A stretch of 64,000 bases of DNA from Rhodococcus sp. UNC23MFCrub1.1 (GTDB lineage: Bacteria > Actinomycetota > Actinomycetes > Mycobacteriales > Mycobacteriaceae): contig NZ_JMLQ01000003.1 in the NCBI RefSeq assembly GCF_000686025.1, positions 372,001 through 436,000 of the forward strand. Direction: 5' to 3'. The notes beneath the pieces were generated by a model. The model was not told the origin of the DNA. It did not search any database and saw nothing but the letters and a program-made list of their open reading frames with translations. The translations under genes were made by a program, and so were the position numbers. Each line of letters begins with the position of its first letter. Within the stretch, counting starts at the first letter, position 1. Of this stretch, positions 54,461-63,673 are shown piece by piece.

Positions 54461-55761
54461 ACCTTGCGCGCGGAGATCTCCATGCCGGCGCCGCGGAGTC
54501 GGTGGATCAGCGCGTCACCGATTCCGGAGGCCGGGGTGAGCACGCCGCCGCAGACGGAGGGGAGTGCGTCACGGTCGAGCGCGAGCGCCAGTGCCGATTC
54601 GCCCAGCATCATGGCGGTGGCCGCGTAGCCGGGATCGCCCTTCGCCTTCACGCGCGAGACGTACCGGTCACCGCTGCTGGTGGTGGTGTAGACGTCGATC
54701 GTGAAATGCCCCTTCTGCCGGGTCTTCTCGCTGGGACCGTCGCCCGGCTTGGGCAGGATCTTGTCGAGCAGGAATCGGGTGGGCTTGAAGGCCATGCCCG
54801 CGACGAACGCGCCCAGTCCGGCGAGCACGGCACCGGCGATCACCGGGGAGGCGGGCGACGAGCCGACGCTCATGACCTCGCTGTAGCGGAAGTTCTTGCC
54901 GTACGGGTATCCGAGCAGCGCGTTCGTGCGGCGCACGACCCGAGTGTTGTACGAGGACATCACGAACGGTGCCTTCCACCCATTGAGATCGGGGTGGATG
55001 TCGGCGCCCTTGACGATGGGGGTGTCGCTCTGACGTCCCAGATCCGGCTCGATCGAGCGGTCGGGGCTGAGCGAGTAGGGGCTCGCCGCCATCTTCGCCG
55101 CGGCGCGGTCCTTCGTGATCTCGTCGATCTGGCCGCGCAGCGAGTCGATGGTGCCGCCGCTGACTCCGCCGCTCATCGACGTCACGACGAGGGTGGTGTC
55201 TGTCAGGTCGCCTGCTCCGTCCTCGTGGACCTTGGAGTAGAGCGCGTGCACGCCGATGTCGGACGGCACCGAGTCGAAGCCGCAGGAGTGCACGATCCGA
55301 GCGCCGGTGGAGTGTGCGAGATCGTGGTTCTGGTCGGCACTGAGACGAGCGAACAGCACTTCGCCGGTGAGGTCGACGTAGTCCGTGCCCTGCGCCGCGC
55401 AGACGTGCGCGAGCGTGCGTCCGAACTTCGCGTACGGCCCGACCGTGGTGATGACGACCTGTGTGCGAGAAGCGATGTCGGTGAGCGCGGCCTCGTCGTC
55501 TGCGTCCGCGACGAGCAGTGGCCAGTCGGCGGCGCGGGACGGCAGACCGCGACGGGTCGACTCCAACTTGGATCGGGACCGGCCCGCGAGAGCGATCGAC
55601 GTGCCCTGCGGGGCATAGTTCGCCAGGTACTCGGCGGTGAGCGCGCCCACGAAACCGGTGGCGCCGTAGACGACGACGTCCAACTCGCGATCCCCTGCCG
55701 TGTCGAGATCGGACGCAGTGTCGAGTTCGGATGGGTCAGGTGCGGAAGTCTCGGCCATCAC
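54457..55761 (-). CDS. Saccharopine-dehydrogenase-like reductase
   Basis: A 434-aa protein. After a polar N-terminus with a short repeat (ELDTASDLDTAGDRELD) comes the Rossmann motif VVYGATGFVGALTAEYL (about residues 30-46), then VGPYAKFGRTLAHVCA and HSCGFDSVPSDIGVHAL. It resembles mycobacterial Rv2449c and the trans-acting enoyl reductase Rv2953 of phthiocerol synthesis. A hydrophobic segment (VIAGAVLAGLGAFVAGMAF) suggests membrane association. Start is at the first of two adjacent ATGs; true lysine-pathway function is unlikely. Confidence 0.82.
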   Translation of the reverse strand: MMAETSAPDPSELDTASDLDTAGDRELDVVVYGATGFVGALTAEYLANYAPQGTSIALAGRSRSKLESTRRGLPSRAADWPLLVADADDEAALTDIASRTQVVITTVGPYAKFGRTLAHVCAAQGTDYVDLTGEVLFARLSADQNHDLAHSTGARIVHSCGFDSVPSDIGVHALYSKVHEDGAGDLTDTTLVVTSMSGGVSGGTIDSLRGQIDEITKDRAAAKMAASPYSLSPDRSIEPDLGRQSDTPIVKGADIHPDLNGWKAPFVMSSYNTRVVRRTNALLGYPYGKNFRYSEVMSVGSSPASPVIAGAVLAGLGAFVAGMAFKPTRFLLDKILPKPGDGPSEKTRQKGHFTIDVYTTTSSGDRYVSRVKAKGDPGYAATAMMLGESALALALDRDALPSVCGGVLTPASGIGDALIHRLRGAGMEISARKV

Positions 55762-55796
55762 CCGAGCCTACAAGCGCTCCTGTGACCCACCACCAC

Positions 55797-57293
55797 TCAC
55801 CACGACCACGTGTGGACGGCCTCGCCCTCGTGCATGAGCTGCAAGTAGTCGGACAACATGCCCGCCACGGCGCGCTCGCGCGACTCCCCGGCACGCTCGC
55901 GTGCGACGACGGCATTGCGTTGCCACACCGATCCGGACTGACGGCGCAGGCATCGACCCTCGATGACCCGGAGGTAGCGGTCGCGCACCTCGGTGTCCAC
56001 GCCGTACGACGCGAGACCCGCCTCGGCCATGGGCAGCAGTCGGCGCAGGACCAGCTCCTGCGGCGAGATCCAGCCGACCTCCGGCCAGTAGAGCCGCGAG
56101 TCGAACCCGCCGCGGGCCGCCGAGTGCAGGTTCTCCACGGCGGCATCGAACGACATCTGCGTCCACACCGGCCGGTCCGCGTCGACGAGCGACCGCAGGG
56201 TGCCGTAGTACAGCGCCGCGTCGGCGAGGACGTCGAGCACGGTCGGCCCCGCGGGAAGAACGCGGTTCTCGAGGCGGATGTGCTGCTCGCCGTTCGAGGT
56301 GTCGTAGATCGGACGGTTCCATCGATAGACGGTGCCGTTGTGCATCTTCAGCTCGGTCAGGCCGGGCGCTCGGCCCGCCGCGAGTTCGGCCATCGGATCC
56401 TCGTCGGACACGACCGGCAGCAGCGCGGGGAAATACCGCGAGTTCTCCTCGAACAGATCGAAGATCGACGTGATCCAGCGCTCGCCGAACCACACGCGGG
56501 GTCGTACTCCCTGGTTCTTGAGTTCCTGTGGGCGCGTGTCCGTCGCCTGTTCGAACAGGGGGATCCGGGTCTCGTGCCACAGTGCCTTGCCGGCGAGGAA
56601 GGGGGAGTTGGCGGCCAGTGCCACCTGCACTCCCGCCAGCGCCTGCGCGGCGTTCCAGTGCGCGGGGAACTCCGTCGGCGAGACCTGCAGGTGTAGTTGC
56701 ACGGAGGTGCACGCGGCCTCGGGGAGGATCGTGTCGGAGATCTCGTTCAACGACTCGATGTCGTGGCTGCCGGGCAGAGGGACCCCGGTGATCGACAGTT
56801 CGATGTCCTCGCCGCGCGCCGCGAAGATCTGTTGGTTGAGCAGGTCGTATCGCGGATTGCTGGACAACCACTGGTGGGCGAAGTGATCCTTGCCCAGCGT
56901 GGGCAGCATCCCGATCATCGCCAGGGCGCATCCCTGCTCACGAGCACGGGCGTCCGCGGTGTCCAGGGAGGTGCGTAATCCGTTCTCCAGGATGCGCATC
57001 CGGTCGCCCGCCAGCGGTTCCGGGGCCACGTTGATCTCGATGTTGAACTGGCCCAGCTCGGTCTGGAAGTCCGGATCGGCGATCGCCTCGAGCACGGCCG
57101 CGTTGGCCATGGCCGGCTGCATCGACTCGTCCACCAGGTTGAGCTCGATCTCCATGCCCAGGCGTGGCTCGTCCACCCGGAAGGTGTCGTCCGCCAACAT
57201 CGCCGCCAGGGCGTCCAGACACTCCTGCACCTTGTGCCGGAACATCTGCCGGTCCTTACGGCTGAACGTGCGCTGCTCGACCTCGTCGCCCAT
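55797..57293 (-). CDS. GCS2-family glutamate-cysteine ligase-like enzyme
   Basis: A 498-aa ATP-dependent carboxylate-amine ligase of the GCS2 fold: GMEIELNLVD (about residues 46-55) with the metal-binding Glu residues, QFNIEINVAP, QLHLQVSP and RLENRVLPAG. Family members join glutamate to cysteine or other amines. These actinobacteria normally use mycothiol rather than glutathione, so the product may be gamma-glutamylcysteine for ergothioneine or something else; no egt genes are adjacent. ATG at 57293 is preceded by a short open extension that does not look coding. Confidence 0.82.
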   Translation of the reverse strand: MGDEVEQRTFSRKDRQMFRHKVQECLDALAAMLADDTFRVDEPRLGMEIELNLVDESMQPAMANAAVLEAIADPDFQTELGQFNIEINVAPEPLAGDRMRILENGLRTSLDTADARAREQGCALAMIGMLPTLGKDHFAHQWLSSNPRYDLLNQQIFAARGEDIELSITGVPLPGSHDIESLNEISDTILPEAACTSVQLHLQVSPTEFPAHWNAAQALAGVQVALAANSPFLAGKALWHETRIPLFEQATDTRPQELKNQGVRPRVWFGERWITSIFDLFEENSRYFPALLPVVSDEDPMAELAAGRAPGLTELKMHNGTVYRWNRPIYDTSNGEQHIRLENRVLPAGPTVLDVLADAALYYGTLRSLVDADRPVWTQMSFDAAVENLHSAARGGFDSRLYWPEVGWISPQELVLRRLLPMAEAGLASYGVDTEVRDRYLRVIEGRCLRRQSGSVWQRNAVVARERAGESRERAVAGMLSDYLQLMHEGEAVHTWSW

Positions 57294-57350
57294 CACGACA
57301 TTGCACCACGTGGGCGGCCGCCAGGCGCACGACACGGGGGTTCGGCGGTG

Positions 57351-58823
57351 TCACCAGGGCGAGGCCGCGTAGTCCTTGAGGAACTTCCCGTGCAGATCGA
57401 CACCGAGCTCACCCTGGACGATGGGGTCGTAGACACGAGCCGCGCCGTCCACCAGATCCAGGGGCGCGTGGAAGCCCTCGTCGGCGAGGCGGATCTTCGT
57501 CGGGTGCGGGCGTTCGTCGGTGATCCAGCCGGTGTCCACCGCGCTCATCGAGATGCCGTCGTCGAGCATCTCGTTCGCACTGGTGCGCGTCAGCATGTTC
57601 AGTGCGGCCTTGGCCATGTTGGTGTGCGGATGCCCCGGTCCCTTGTAGCCGCGGCCGAACTGGCCCTCCATCGCGGAGACGTTGACGACGTAGGACCGGC
57701 GATGCGGCGACGCCGCCAGGGCGGCGCGCAGGCGCGAGACGAGGATGAACGGCGCCACCGAGTTGCACAGCTGCACCTCGAGCAGCTCGACGGGATCCAC
57801 CTGGTCGACGGTGTGCACCCAGCTGTTGGTCGGCGCCTCGTCGGGTACCAGCCCACCCGCGTCGATCGCCGTTCCGGCAGCCATGCGCTGCAGGGACGCC
57901 GAACCGGCGACGAGGGCCATGGAGGTCACCTGCGACGGCCCCATGTTCGCCATGACGGCGGTGTCGAGAGCGACGGTGTCGCCGTCGGTCTCGCCGAACG
58001 CTCCCACCAGCGCTGCCGGGTGGGCATCGCTCGTCGCGCCGAACGTGCGCACCCCGAGCGCTGCCAGATCGACGCCGTGCTCACCGTCCTCGAGGGCGGT
58101 GTACGAGCCGGCGGACCGCTTGACGGTCTGAGCGGCGTTGTTGATCAGGATGTCGAGCGGGCCCTCCGCCGCGACGGAGTCCGCGAACGCGACCACCTGC
58201 GCGGGATCACGCAGGTCGATGCCGACGACGGACAGCCGATGCATCCAGTCGTGGCTGTCGGACATCGAGGAGAACCGGCGCACCGCGTCCGCGGGGAAGC
58301 GCGTCGTGATGGTCAGGTGAGCACCGTCGCGCAGCAGGCGCAACGCGATGTACATGCCGATCTTCGCGCGCCCGCCGGTGAGCACGGCGCGGCGGCCGGT
58401 GAGATCGGTCCGGGCGTCCCGCTTCGCGTGGTTCAGGGCGGCGCACTCGGGGCAGAGCTGGTGATAGAACGCGTCCACCGTCGTGTACCGCTGCTTGCAG
58501 ATGTAGCAGGGACGCGCACGCTGCAGTGTGCCCGCGGTCTCGGTGGTGGTGGCCGACGTCAGCGCCAGCCCGGCGGTCTCGTCGTCGATGCGGTCGGGTG
58601 ATCCGGTCGCCGTGGCGGCGACGACGGCGCGGTCGGCGTCGGCGACGCGGGCGCGCGACTCCAGGCGGCGACGCTTCTTCGCGGCCTTGAACATGCCGGC
58701 CGTGGCACGCTGCACGGTCACGGCGTCGGGGTGATCGTCGTCCAGGGCCGCCGCGCGGTCGAGCACGCGCAGGCACGCGGCGAGTTCGTCGGGGTCGATG
58801 CCCGTCACGCTGTGCTCCGTCAT
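57351..58823 (-). CDS. SDR oxidoreductase with inserted zinc-ribbon motif
   Basis: A 490-aa protein, about twice a classical SDR. An N-terminal helical part (about 1-100) is followed by a four-cysteine knuckle, Cys106, 109, 124 and 127 (CYICKQRY ... LCPEC), then the SDR domain with VLTGGRAKIGMYIALRLL (about 147-164), NNAAQ and the distal VNVSAMEGQFGRGYKGPGHP with a Tyr-Lys pair region. ATG at 58823 has GGAGG 6 nt upstream. Substrate unknown; the zinc ribbon could bind a carrier, tRNA or partner. Confidence 0.78.
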   Translation of the reverse strand: MTEHSVTGIDPDELAACLRVLDRAAALDDDHPDAVTVQRATAGMFKAAKKRRRLESRARVADADRAVVAATATGSPDRIDDETAGLALTSATTTETAGTLQRARPCYICKQRYTTVDAFYHQLCPECAALNHAKRDARTDLTGRRAVLTGGRAKIGMYIALRLLRDGAHLTITTRFPADAVRRFSSMSDSHDWMHRLSVVGIDLRDPAQVVAFADSVAAEGPLDILINNAAQTVKRSAGSYTALEDGEHGVDLAALGVRTFGATSDAHPAALVGAFGETDGDTVALDTAVMANMGPSQVTSMALVAGSASLQRMAAGTAIDAGGLVPDEAPTNSWVHTVDQVDPVELLEVQLCNSVAPFILVSRLRAALAASPHRRSYVVNVSAMEGQFGRGYKGPGHPHTNMAKAALNMLTRTSANEMLDDGISMSAVDTGWITDERPHPTKIRLADEGFHAPLDLVDGAARVYDPIVQGELGVDLHGKFLKDYAASPW

Positions 58824-58850
58824 CGCCGCCTCCACGCTCCCGTGTCATGA

Positions 58851-58886
58851 CGAAAGCCCCGATTCCGTGAGGAATCGGGGCTTTCG
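58851..58886 (-). terminator. Rho-independent-type terminator after tRNA-Leu
   Basis: A perfect 16-bp stem, CGAAAGCCCCGATTCC (58851-58866) and its complement (58871-58886), with loop GTGA. It lies 15 nt downstream of the tRNA 3' end and 27 nt before the start of the next minus-strand gene. On the minus strand the 3' arm ends CTTTCG, so the T-run is weak. Confidence 0.8.
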
Positions 58887-58901
58887 TCGGTCTGTCTTCG
58901 G

Positions 58902-58987
58902 TGTCCGAGGGGGGACTTGAACCCCCACGTCCGTTAATAGGACACTAGCACCTCAAGCTAGCGCGTCTGCCATTCCGCCACTCGGAC
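58902..58987 (-). tRNA. tRNA-Leu (anticodon GAG)
   Basis: An 86-nt class II tRNA. The acceptor stem GTCCGAG pairs with CTCGGAC, followed by discriminator A; CCA is not encoded. The anticodon stem GCTAGC...GCTAG closes the loop TTGAGGT, giving anticodon GAG for CTC leucine codons. A long variable arm (GTCC...GGAC) and the T-arm GGGGGTTCAAGTCCCCC are present. It reads CTC, one of the two most used Leu codons in this GC-rich genome. Confidence 0.95.
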
Positions 58988-59060
58988 AACCCGCGTCACA
59001 CCCTGCTGGTCACACACAGTTCACGATCGCGTCGCACCCGTGTTCTCGGTGCGGTCGCTA

Positions 59061-59089
59061 AATCTAGCCGATACCGCGCCCTGGACCAA
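59061..59089 (-). promoter_or_regulatory. tRNA-Leu promoter
   Basis: On the minus strand TTGGTC (59089-59084), a 17-nt spacer and TAGATT (59066-59061) match the housekeeping consensus well. Transcription would begin near 59054, about 67 nt before the mature tRNA 5' end. Confidence 0.6.
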
Positions 59090-59140
59090 AACCGCACGTC
59101 GGAGCACCTGCCGAGGCACCTGCAGTGGTAGGAACGAGCT

Positions 59141-60505
59141 GTGTCCGCAACAGGAGAGAACGACCACCAGACCGAGAAGCAGACCGTGGCCGTGGACGAG
59201 GTGGTCGACCTCGTCTCGTCGCTGATCCGCTTCGACACCTCCAACACCGGTGAGCTCGAGACCACCGCCGGCGAGAAGGAGTGCGCCGAGTGGGTGGCGC
59301 GCCAGCTCGAGGCCGTGGGGTACGAGACCGAGTACGTCGAGTCGGGTGCGCCCGGCCGCGGCAACGTCTTCGCCCGACTGGCCGGCGCCGACAGCTCACG
59401 CGGCGCGTTGCTCGTGCACGGCCACCTCGACGTCGTTCCGGCCGAGCCCGCCGACTGGAGCGTGCATCCCTTCTCGGGTGCCGTCGAGGACGGCTACCTG
59501 TGGGGACGCGGCGCCGTCGACATGAAGGACATGGTCGGCATGGCCCTGGCGCTGGCCCGACAGTTCAAGTCGGCCGGCACCGTCCCGCCCCGCGACCTGG
59601 TCTTCGCGTTCCTGGCCGACGAGGAGGCCGGCGGCAGGTACGGGTCGCACTGGCTCGTCGAGCACCGACCCGATCTGTTCGAGGGTGTCACCGAGGCCGT
59701 CGGCGAGGTCGGCGGCTTCTCGCTGACGGTGTCCACCCCCGAGGGCGACGAGCGTCGCCTCTACCTCGTCGAGACGGCGGAGAAGGGGCTCGCCTGGATG
59801 CGTCTGACGGCCAAGGCTCGCGCCGGTCACGGATCGTTCCTGCACGAGGACAACGCCGTGACGTACCTCGCCGAAGCCGTTGCAGCACTGGGTAACCACC
59901 AGTTCCCGCTGGTGATGACGGACTCGGTGACCGAGTTCCTCGCCGCCGTGAGCTCGGAGACCGGCCTGGCCTTCGACCCCGAGTCGCCCGACATCGACGG
60001 CACCCTCGCCAAGCTCGGCAGCATCGCCCGCATCGTCGGCGCGACACTGCGCGACACGGCAAACCCCACGATGCTCTCGGCCGGGTACAAGGCCAACGTC
60101 ATCCCGCAGACGGCCTCCGCCACCATCGACTGCCGCGTCCTGCCGGGACGCAAGGCGCAGTTCGAGCGCGAGGTCGACGCGCTCATCGGTCCGCACGTCG
60201 AACGGTCCTGGATCACCGACCTGGAGCCGTACGAGACCACATTCGACGGGCACCTCGTCGACGCGATGAACGACGCGATACTGGCGTTCGACGAGAACGG
60301 TCGCACGGTGCCCTACATGCTGTCCGGCGGCACCGACGCCAAGGCGTTCGCCAAGCTGGGCATCCGCTGCTTCGGCTTCGCGCCGCTCAAGCTGCCGCCC
60401 GAGCTCGACTTCGCGGCGTTGTTCCACGGCGTGGACGAACGGGTACCCGTCGAGTCGTTGATCTTCGGTACCAAGGTCTTCGAGCACTTCCTTCTGCACA
60501 GCTGA
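59141..60505 (+). CDS. M20/M25/M40-family metallopeptidase
   Basis: A 454-aa zinc hydrolase: [14 protein letters not shown] with the first metal His (about residues 90-103), [12 protein letters not shown] with the bridging Asp, and FLADEEAGG with the catalytic Glu. A dimerisation domain separates the two halves. It resembles M. tuberculosis Rv2141c (dipeptidase/aminoacylase-like). Start is GTG at 59141. The following gene, a PEBP protein, is 34 nt away in the same direction, as in Rv2141c-Rv2140c. Confidence 0.92.
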   Translation: MSATGENDHQTEKQTVAVDEVVDLVSSLIRFDTSNTGELETTAGEKECAEWVARQLEAVGYETEYVESGAPGRGNVFARLAGADSSRGALLVHGHLDVVPAEPADWSVHPFSGAVEDGYLWGRGAVDMKDMVGMALALARQFKSAGTVPPRDLVFAFLADEEAGGRYGSHWLVEHRPDLFEGVTEAVGEVGGFSLTVSTPEGDERRLYLVETAEKGLAWMRLTAKARAGHGSFLHEDNAVTYLAEAVAALGNHQFPLVMTDSVTEFLAAVSSETGLAFDPESPDIDGTLAKLGSIARIVGATLRDTANPTMLSAGYKANVIPQTASATIDCRVLPGRKAQFEREVDALIGPHVERSWITDLEPYETTFDGHLVDAMNDAILAFDENGRTVPYMLSGGTDAKAFAKLGIRCFGFAPLKLPPELDFAALFHGVDERVPVESLIFGTKVFEHFLLHS

Positions 60506-60539
60506 CAACCCCCGAACCCATATCTCCCGAGAGGACCTC

Positions 60540-61070
60540 ATGTCACACGATCCCTACGCCGCACTGCCGTCGCTGCCGTCGTTCGAGCTCACGTCGGACA
60601 ACGTCACCGACGGTCAGCCGCTCCACGAGGACCAGGTCAGCGGCATCATGGGCGCGGGCGGCCACGACAACTCGCCGCAGCTCTCGTGGTCGGGTTTCCC
60701 GGAGGAGACCAAGAGCTTCGCCGTCACCGTCTACGACCCCGATGCGCCGACGGCGTCCGGTTTCTGGCACTGGGCGGTGGCGAACATCCCCGTCTCGACC
60801 ACCACCCTGGTCACCGGAGCGGGCGACGACAGCTCCACCGGGTTGCCGAACGACGCGATCACGCTGCGCAACGACGCGGGCCTGGCCCGGTTCATCGGTG
60901 CCGCACCCCCGCAGGGGCACGGACCGCACCGCTACTTCGTGGCGGTACACGCCGTCGACGTCGAGAAGCTCGAGATCGACGAGAGTGCGTCACCGGCGTA
61001 CCTCGGATTCAACCTCTTCAGTCACGCCATCGCGCGTGCCGTCATCGTGGGCACGTACGAGCAGAGCTGA
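60540..61070 (+). CDS. PEBP/RKIP-like protein, YbhB family
   Basis: A 176-aa protein with both phosphatidylethanolamine-binding-protein motifs: [23 protein letters not shown] (about residues 62-84, written here across two strands) and [15 protein letters not shown]. It corresponds to Rv2140c (TB18.6). Bacterial members are cytosolic and of uncertain ligand. ATG at 60540 follows GAGAGGACCTC, a good ribosome binding site. It is convergent with pyrD, 11 nt away. Confidence 0.92.
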   Translation: MSHDPYAALPSLPSFELTSDNVTDGQPLHEDQVSGIMGAGGHDNSPQLSWSGFPEETKSFAVTVYDPDAPTASGFWHWAVANIPVSTTTLVTGAGDDSSTGLPNDAITLRNDAGLARFIGAAPPQGHGPHRYFVAVHAVDVEKLEIDESASPAYLGFNLFSHAIARAVIVGTYEQS

Positions 61071-61081
61071 CGAGAACCGAG

Positions 61082-62167
61082 TCAGCGCGGCCCGGGCCGC
61101 GGGACAGTCTCCGTGCCGACCGCGTCGGCCACCGAGGCGAATCCCGCGGCCCGGGCTCGTCGAGCCAGGCCGACGGCGACGCGACGCGCCCAGAACGGAC
61201 CGCCGTAGACGAAGCCGGTGTACCCCTGCACGAGGGTGGCACCGGCGAGGATGCGTTCCCACGCGTCGTCGGCGGTCTCGACACCGCCGACCGAGATCAG
61301 CGTCATCGAGTCCCCGACGCGTGCACGCAGTCGGCGCAGCACCTCGAGTGATCGGTCCGCGACGTACGGGCCGGAGACGCCACCCGCTCCGAGATCCGCG
61401 GCCCCGGCCGTCCGCAGCCCGTCGCGCCCGATGGTCGTGTTGGTCGCCACGATGCCGGCGGATCCCAGCTCCATGGCCAGGTCTGCCACCGCGTCGACGT
61501 CGTCGTCCGACAGGTCGGGCGCGATCTTCACCAGGACGGGCACCGTCACGACGCTCGCCACGGCGGCCAGCAGAGGCCGCAGCGATTCCACCGCCTGCAG
61601 ATCCCGCAGTCCGGGGGTGTTCGGCGAACTCACGTTGACCACGACGAAGTTCGACAGCGGGCCGAGCAGCCGCGCACTCTCCGTGTAGTCGATCGCGGCG
61701 TCCGCCGCGGGAACCACCTTGGTCTTGCCGATGTTGGCGCCGACCGGGATGTCCCCGCGTCGTCCGCGCAGACGCTCGGCCACCGCCGCAGCACCCGGAT
61801 TGTTGAAACCCATGCGGTTGAGCAGGCCTCGGTCGGCGGGAAGCCGGAAGAGTCGAGGCTGTGGGTTTCCGGGTTGCGCCTGCGCGGTCACGGTGCCGAC
61901 CTCCGCGAAACCGAACCCCAGCGGACCCCACGCGTCGACACCCTCACCGGTCTTGTCGAAACCGGCGGCCAGCCCGACCGGGGTGGGGAACGTCACGCCG
62001 AAGGCGGTCGTCCGCAGTGCCGGATCTCGGACCGAGAGCACGCGCGAGACCAGCGCACGCAGGGGCGCGAATCGAGTCACCGCGACCATCGCCGCGAATG
62101 CGAGGTGATGAATGCGTTCCGGAGGGAGCAGGAACATCGCGCGGAGCAGCAGCCGGTACGGGCTCAC
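61082..62167 (-). CDS. pyrD: Dihydroorotate dehydrogenase (quinone), class 2
   Basis: A 361-aa class 2 enzyme. The N-terminal amphipathic part ([20 protein letters not shown]) anchors it to the membrane and quinone. FMN motifs [24 protein letters not shown] and the catalytic-base region [11 protein letters not shown] are visible, as is [16 protein letters not shown] near the C-terminus. It oxidises dihydroorotate in pyrimidine synthesis. GTG at 62167 is chosen; the open frame upstream overlaps the DUF5703 gene. Matches Rv2139. Confidence 0.95.
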   Translation of the reverse strand: MSPYRLLLRAMFLLPPERIHHLAFAAMVAVTRFAPLRALVSRVLSVRDPALRTTAFGVTFPTPVGLAAGFDKTGEGVDAWGPLGFGFAEVGTVTAQAQPGNPQPRLFRLPADRGLLNRMGFNNPGAAAVAERLRGRRGDIPVGANIGKTKVVPAADAAIDYTESARLLGPLSNFVVVNVSSPNTPGLRDLQAVESLRPLLAAVASVVTVPVLVKIAPDLSDDDVDAVADLAMELGSAGIVATNTTIGRDGLRTAGAADLGAGGVSGPYVADRSLEVLRRLRARVGDSMTLISVGGVETADDAWERILAGATLVQGYTGFVYGGPFWARRVAVGLARRARAAGFASVADAVGTETVPRPGPR

Positions 62168-62222
62168 AGCCTGGAAACCTCTCGTCGGGGAATCTCGTCG
62201 GTGGTGCGGCGCCGCCACTCGG

Positions 62223-62462
62223 TCAGAGACCGGGATCGGGCACGTGGTGCGCGGTCTTGCGTCGTTTGAGAAGTACTCGCCTGCTGCCGTCGGTGTACAG
62301 CCGGACCCGGGAGAGCTCCCATCCACCGAACTCGGCGGAGATGGCCAGCCGCATCGAGGCCGTCACTCGGGTGACGTCCGGCGGCAGCTTGATGGGCACG
62401 TACTCCCAGTCGTCCGACTGGGTCTCCCAGCCGACGGGCATCGCACGGTTGTTCCGGTTCAC
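62223..62462 (-). CDS. Small DUF5703-like protein
   Basis: A basic 79-aa protein beginning with [20 protein letters not shown] and continuing with [20 protein letters not shown] and [20 protein letters not shown]. No membrane helix or cysteines. I believe it is the actinobacterial DUF5703 family, of unknown function. GTG at 62462 is preceded by GCGAGA; GTG at 62489, right behind the upstream stop, would add nine residues. It lies between pyrD and an LppL-like gene and is likely co-transcribed with both. Confidence 0.68.
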   Translation of the reverse strand: MNRNNRAMPVGWETQSDDWEYVPIKLPPDVTRVTASMRLAISAEFGGWELSRVRLYTDGSRRVLLKRRKTAHHVPDPGL

Positions 62463-62489
62463 TGATCTCGCTCTCGTCCTCGCGGGCAC

Positions 62490-63533
62490 TCACGCCCGGG
62501 TCGGGATCACCTGGACCCCGGCGCCACTGTTCGAGCCTACGAAAAGTTCGCCGGACTGCGAGTCCACGGCGAGCGAGTCGGGCTGGCGCACTGTGGGGAA
62601 CCGTGCCGACTCGACGGGAATTCCGGAGGTGATGTCGAATCCCACCACCTCGTTCAGTGCGGTCACGGTCACCCACACGGTGCCGTCGTCGTCGCACGCG
62701 ACGGCGAACGGGGAACCGGCGACGGGGTAGCGCTGTCGCATGATCAGATCGGGGTCGCCCGTGAAGACGAGCAGTTCGTCGTCGGTCGTGTCGGCGACCA
62801 CGACGGCACCGTCGGCGCATCCGGTCATGCGGGTGGCCCCGTCGCCTGCGCGCAGCGCGGCGCCGAGACGTTCGGCACCGACGTTCACGGACGTCACCGA
62901 CGTCTGCCGGGTGTCCAGGGACACCAGATCGTCTCCGGTGCGTACGAGACCGTCGACCGACGCCTGACCGGGGATGGTGCTCTCGACCGCGCCGTCGGCT
63001 CCCGTGATCACGACGGTTCCGGTCAGCGTCCCGACGGCGTACCCGTCGTCCCACGGCGTCACCGAGGCGGCGCCGCCGTCGACCGCGACGTCCGTCGTCG
63101 CACCGGACTGCGCGTCCACCCGGCTGATGCCCGACGACGTCGTGACCAGCAGTTCCCCGTCCCTGCCGGCGGAGACGGACGTGCCGGGTGCGGAGAATCG
63201 CACCGAGCGCGGATTCTCCTCCGAGTCGAGCGGGGTCAGCAGCAGCGTCGTACCGTCGTCGGTGAGGATCCCGGCGATCCGGTCGCGAGGCTCGATCGCG
63301 AGGCCGTCGACGGTGGCCGGACCGCCGAAGCGCGGGTCGGCCGTGACGCCTGCCGGCGTGACGGTCGTGTCGGGGGACGCCGCGGCGACCTCCGGCTCAC
63401 GCGTGTTCAGCTGCTCCGGATCGTCGGAGTTCGCGCATCCCGCTGTGACCGTCGTCACCAGGGCGAGGCCGAGAAGGACGAAACGGGTACTGCTGCGTCG
63501 TGCCGGGTGGGCACTGGTCGGTCGGGGTGCCAT
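62490..63533 (-). CDS. lppL: Beta-propeller lipoprotein (LppL-like)
   Basis: A 347-aa exported lipoprotein. The signal sequence FVLLGLALVTTVTAGC ends in a lipobox with lipidated Cys at about residue 33. The rest consists of about six short repeats of the kind VDGLVRTGDDLVSLDT and SPFAVACDDDGTVWVTVTAL, typical of a beta-propeller of the YVTN/NHL/SMP-30 kind. It corresponds by position to Rv2138 (lppL). Binding partner unknown. Confidence 0.85.
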   Translation of the reverse strand: MAPRPTSAHPARRSSTRFVLLGLALVTTVTAGCANSDDPEQLNTREPEVAAASPDTTVTPAGVTADPRFGGPATVDGLAIEPRDRIAGILTDDGTTLLLTPLDSEENPRSVRFSAPGTSVSAGRDGELLVTTSSGISRVDAQSGATTDVAVDGGAASVTPWDDGYAVGTLTGTVVITGADGAVESTIPGQASVDGLVRTGDDLVSLDTRQTSVTSVNVGAERLGAALRAGDGATRMTGCADGAVVVADTTDDELLVFTGDPDLIMRQRYPVAGSPFAVACDDDGTVWVTVTALNEVVGFDITSGIPVESARFPTVRQPDSLAVDSQSGELFVGSNSGAGVQVIPTRA

Positions 63534-63673
63534 GGGGGTGATTCTCCTTCAGGTCTTCTCTCATCCGATCATCTCGCCGTCCCGGCGCGAGCACAGGGGA
63601 GGGATGTGGCCACCATGACGCGTCTGTACGTTTCGACGAGTGCCTGTCGACGAGAGAGAGCGAGGGAGGGCGC

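Noticed and set aside
58851..58886. The 16-bp hairpin as an attachment-site repeat of the tRNA
   Set aside because: It shares no sequence with the tRNA 3' end and fits a terminator position better.
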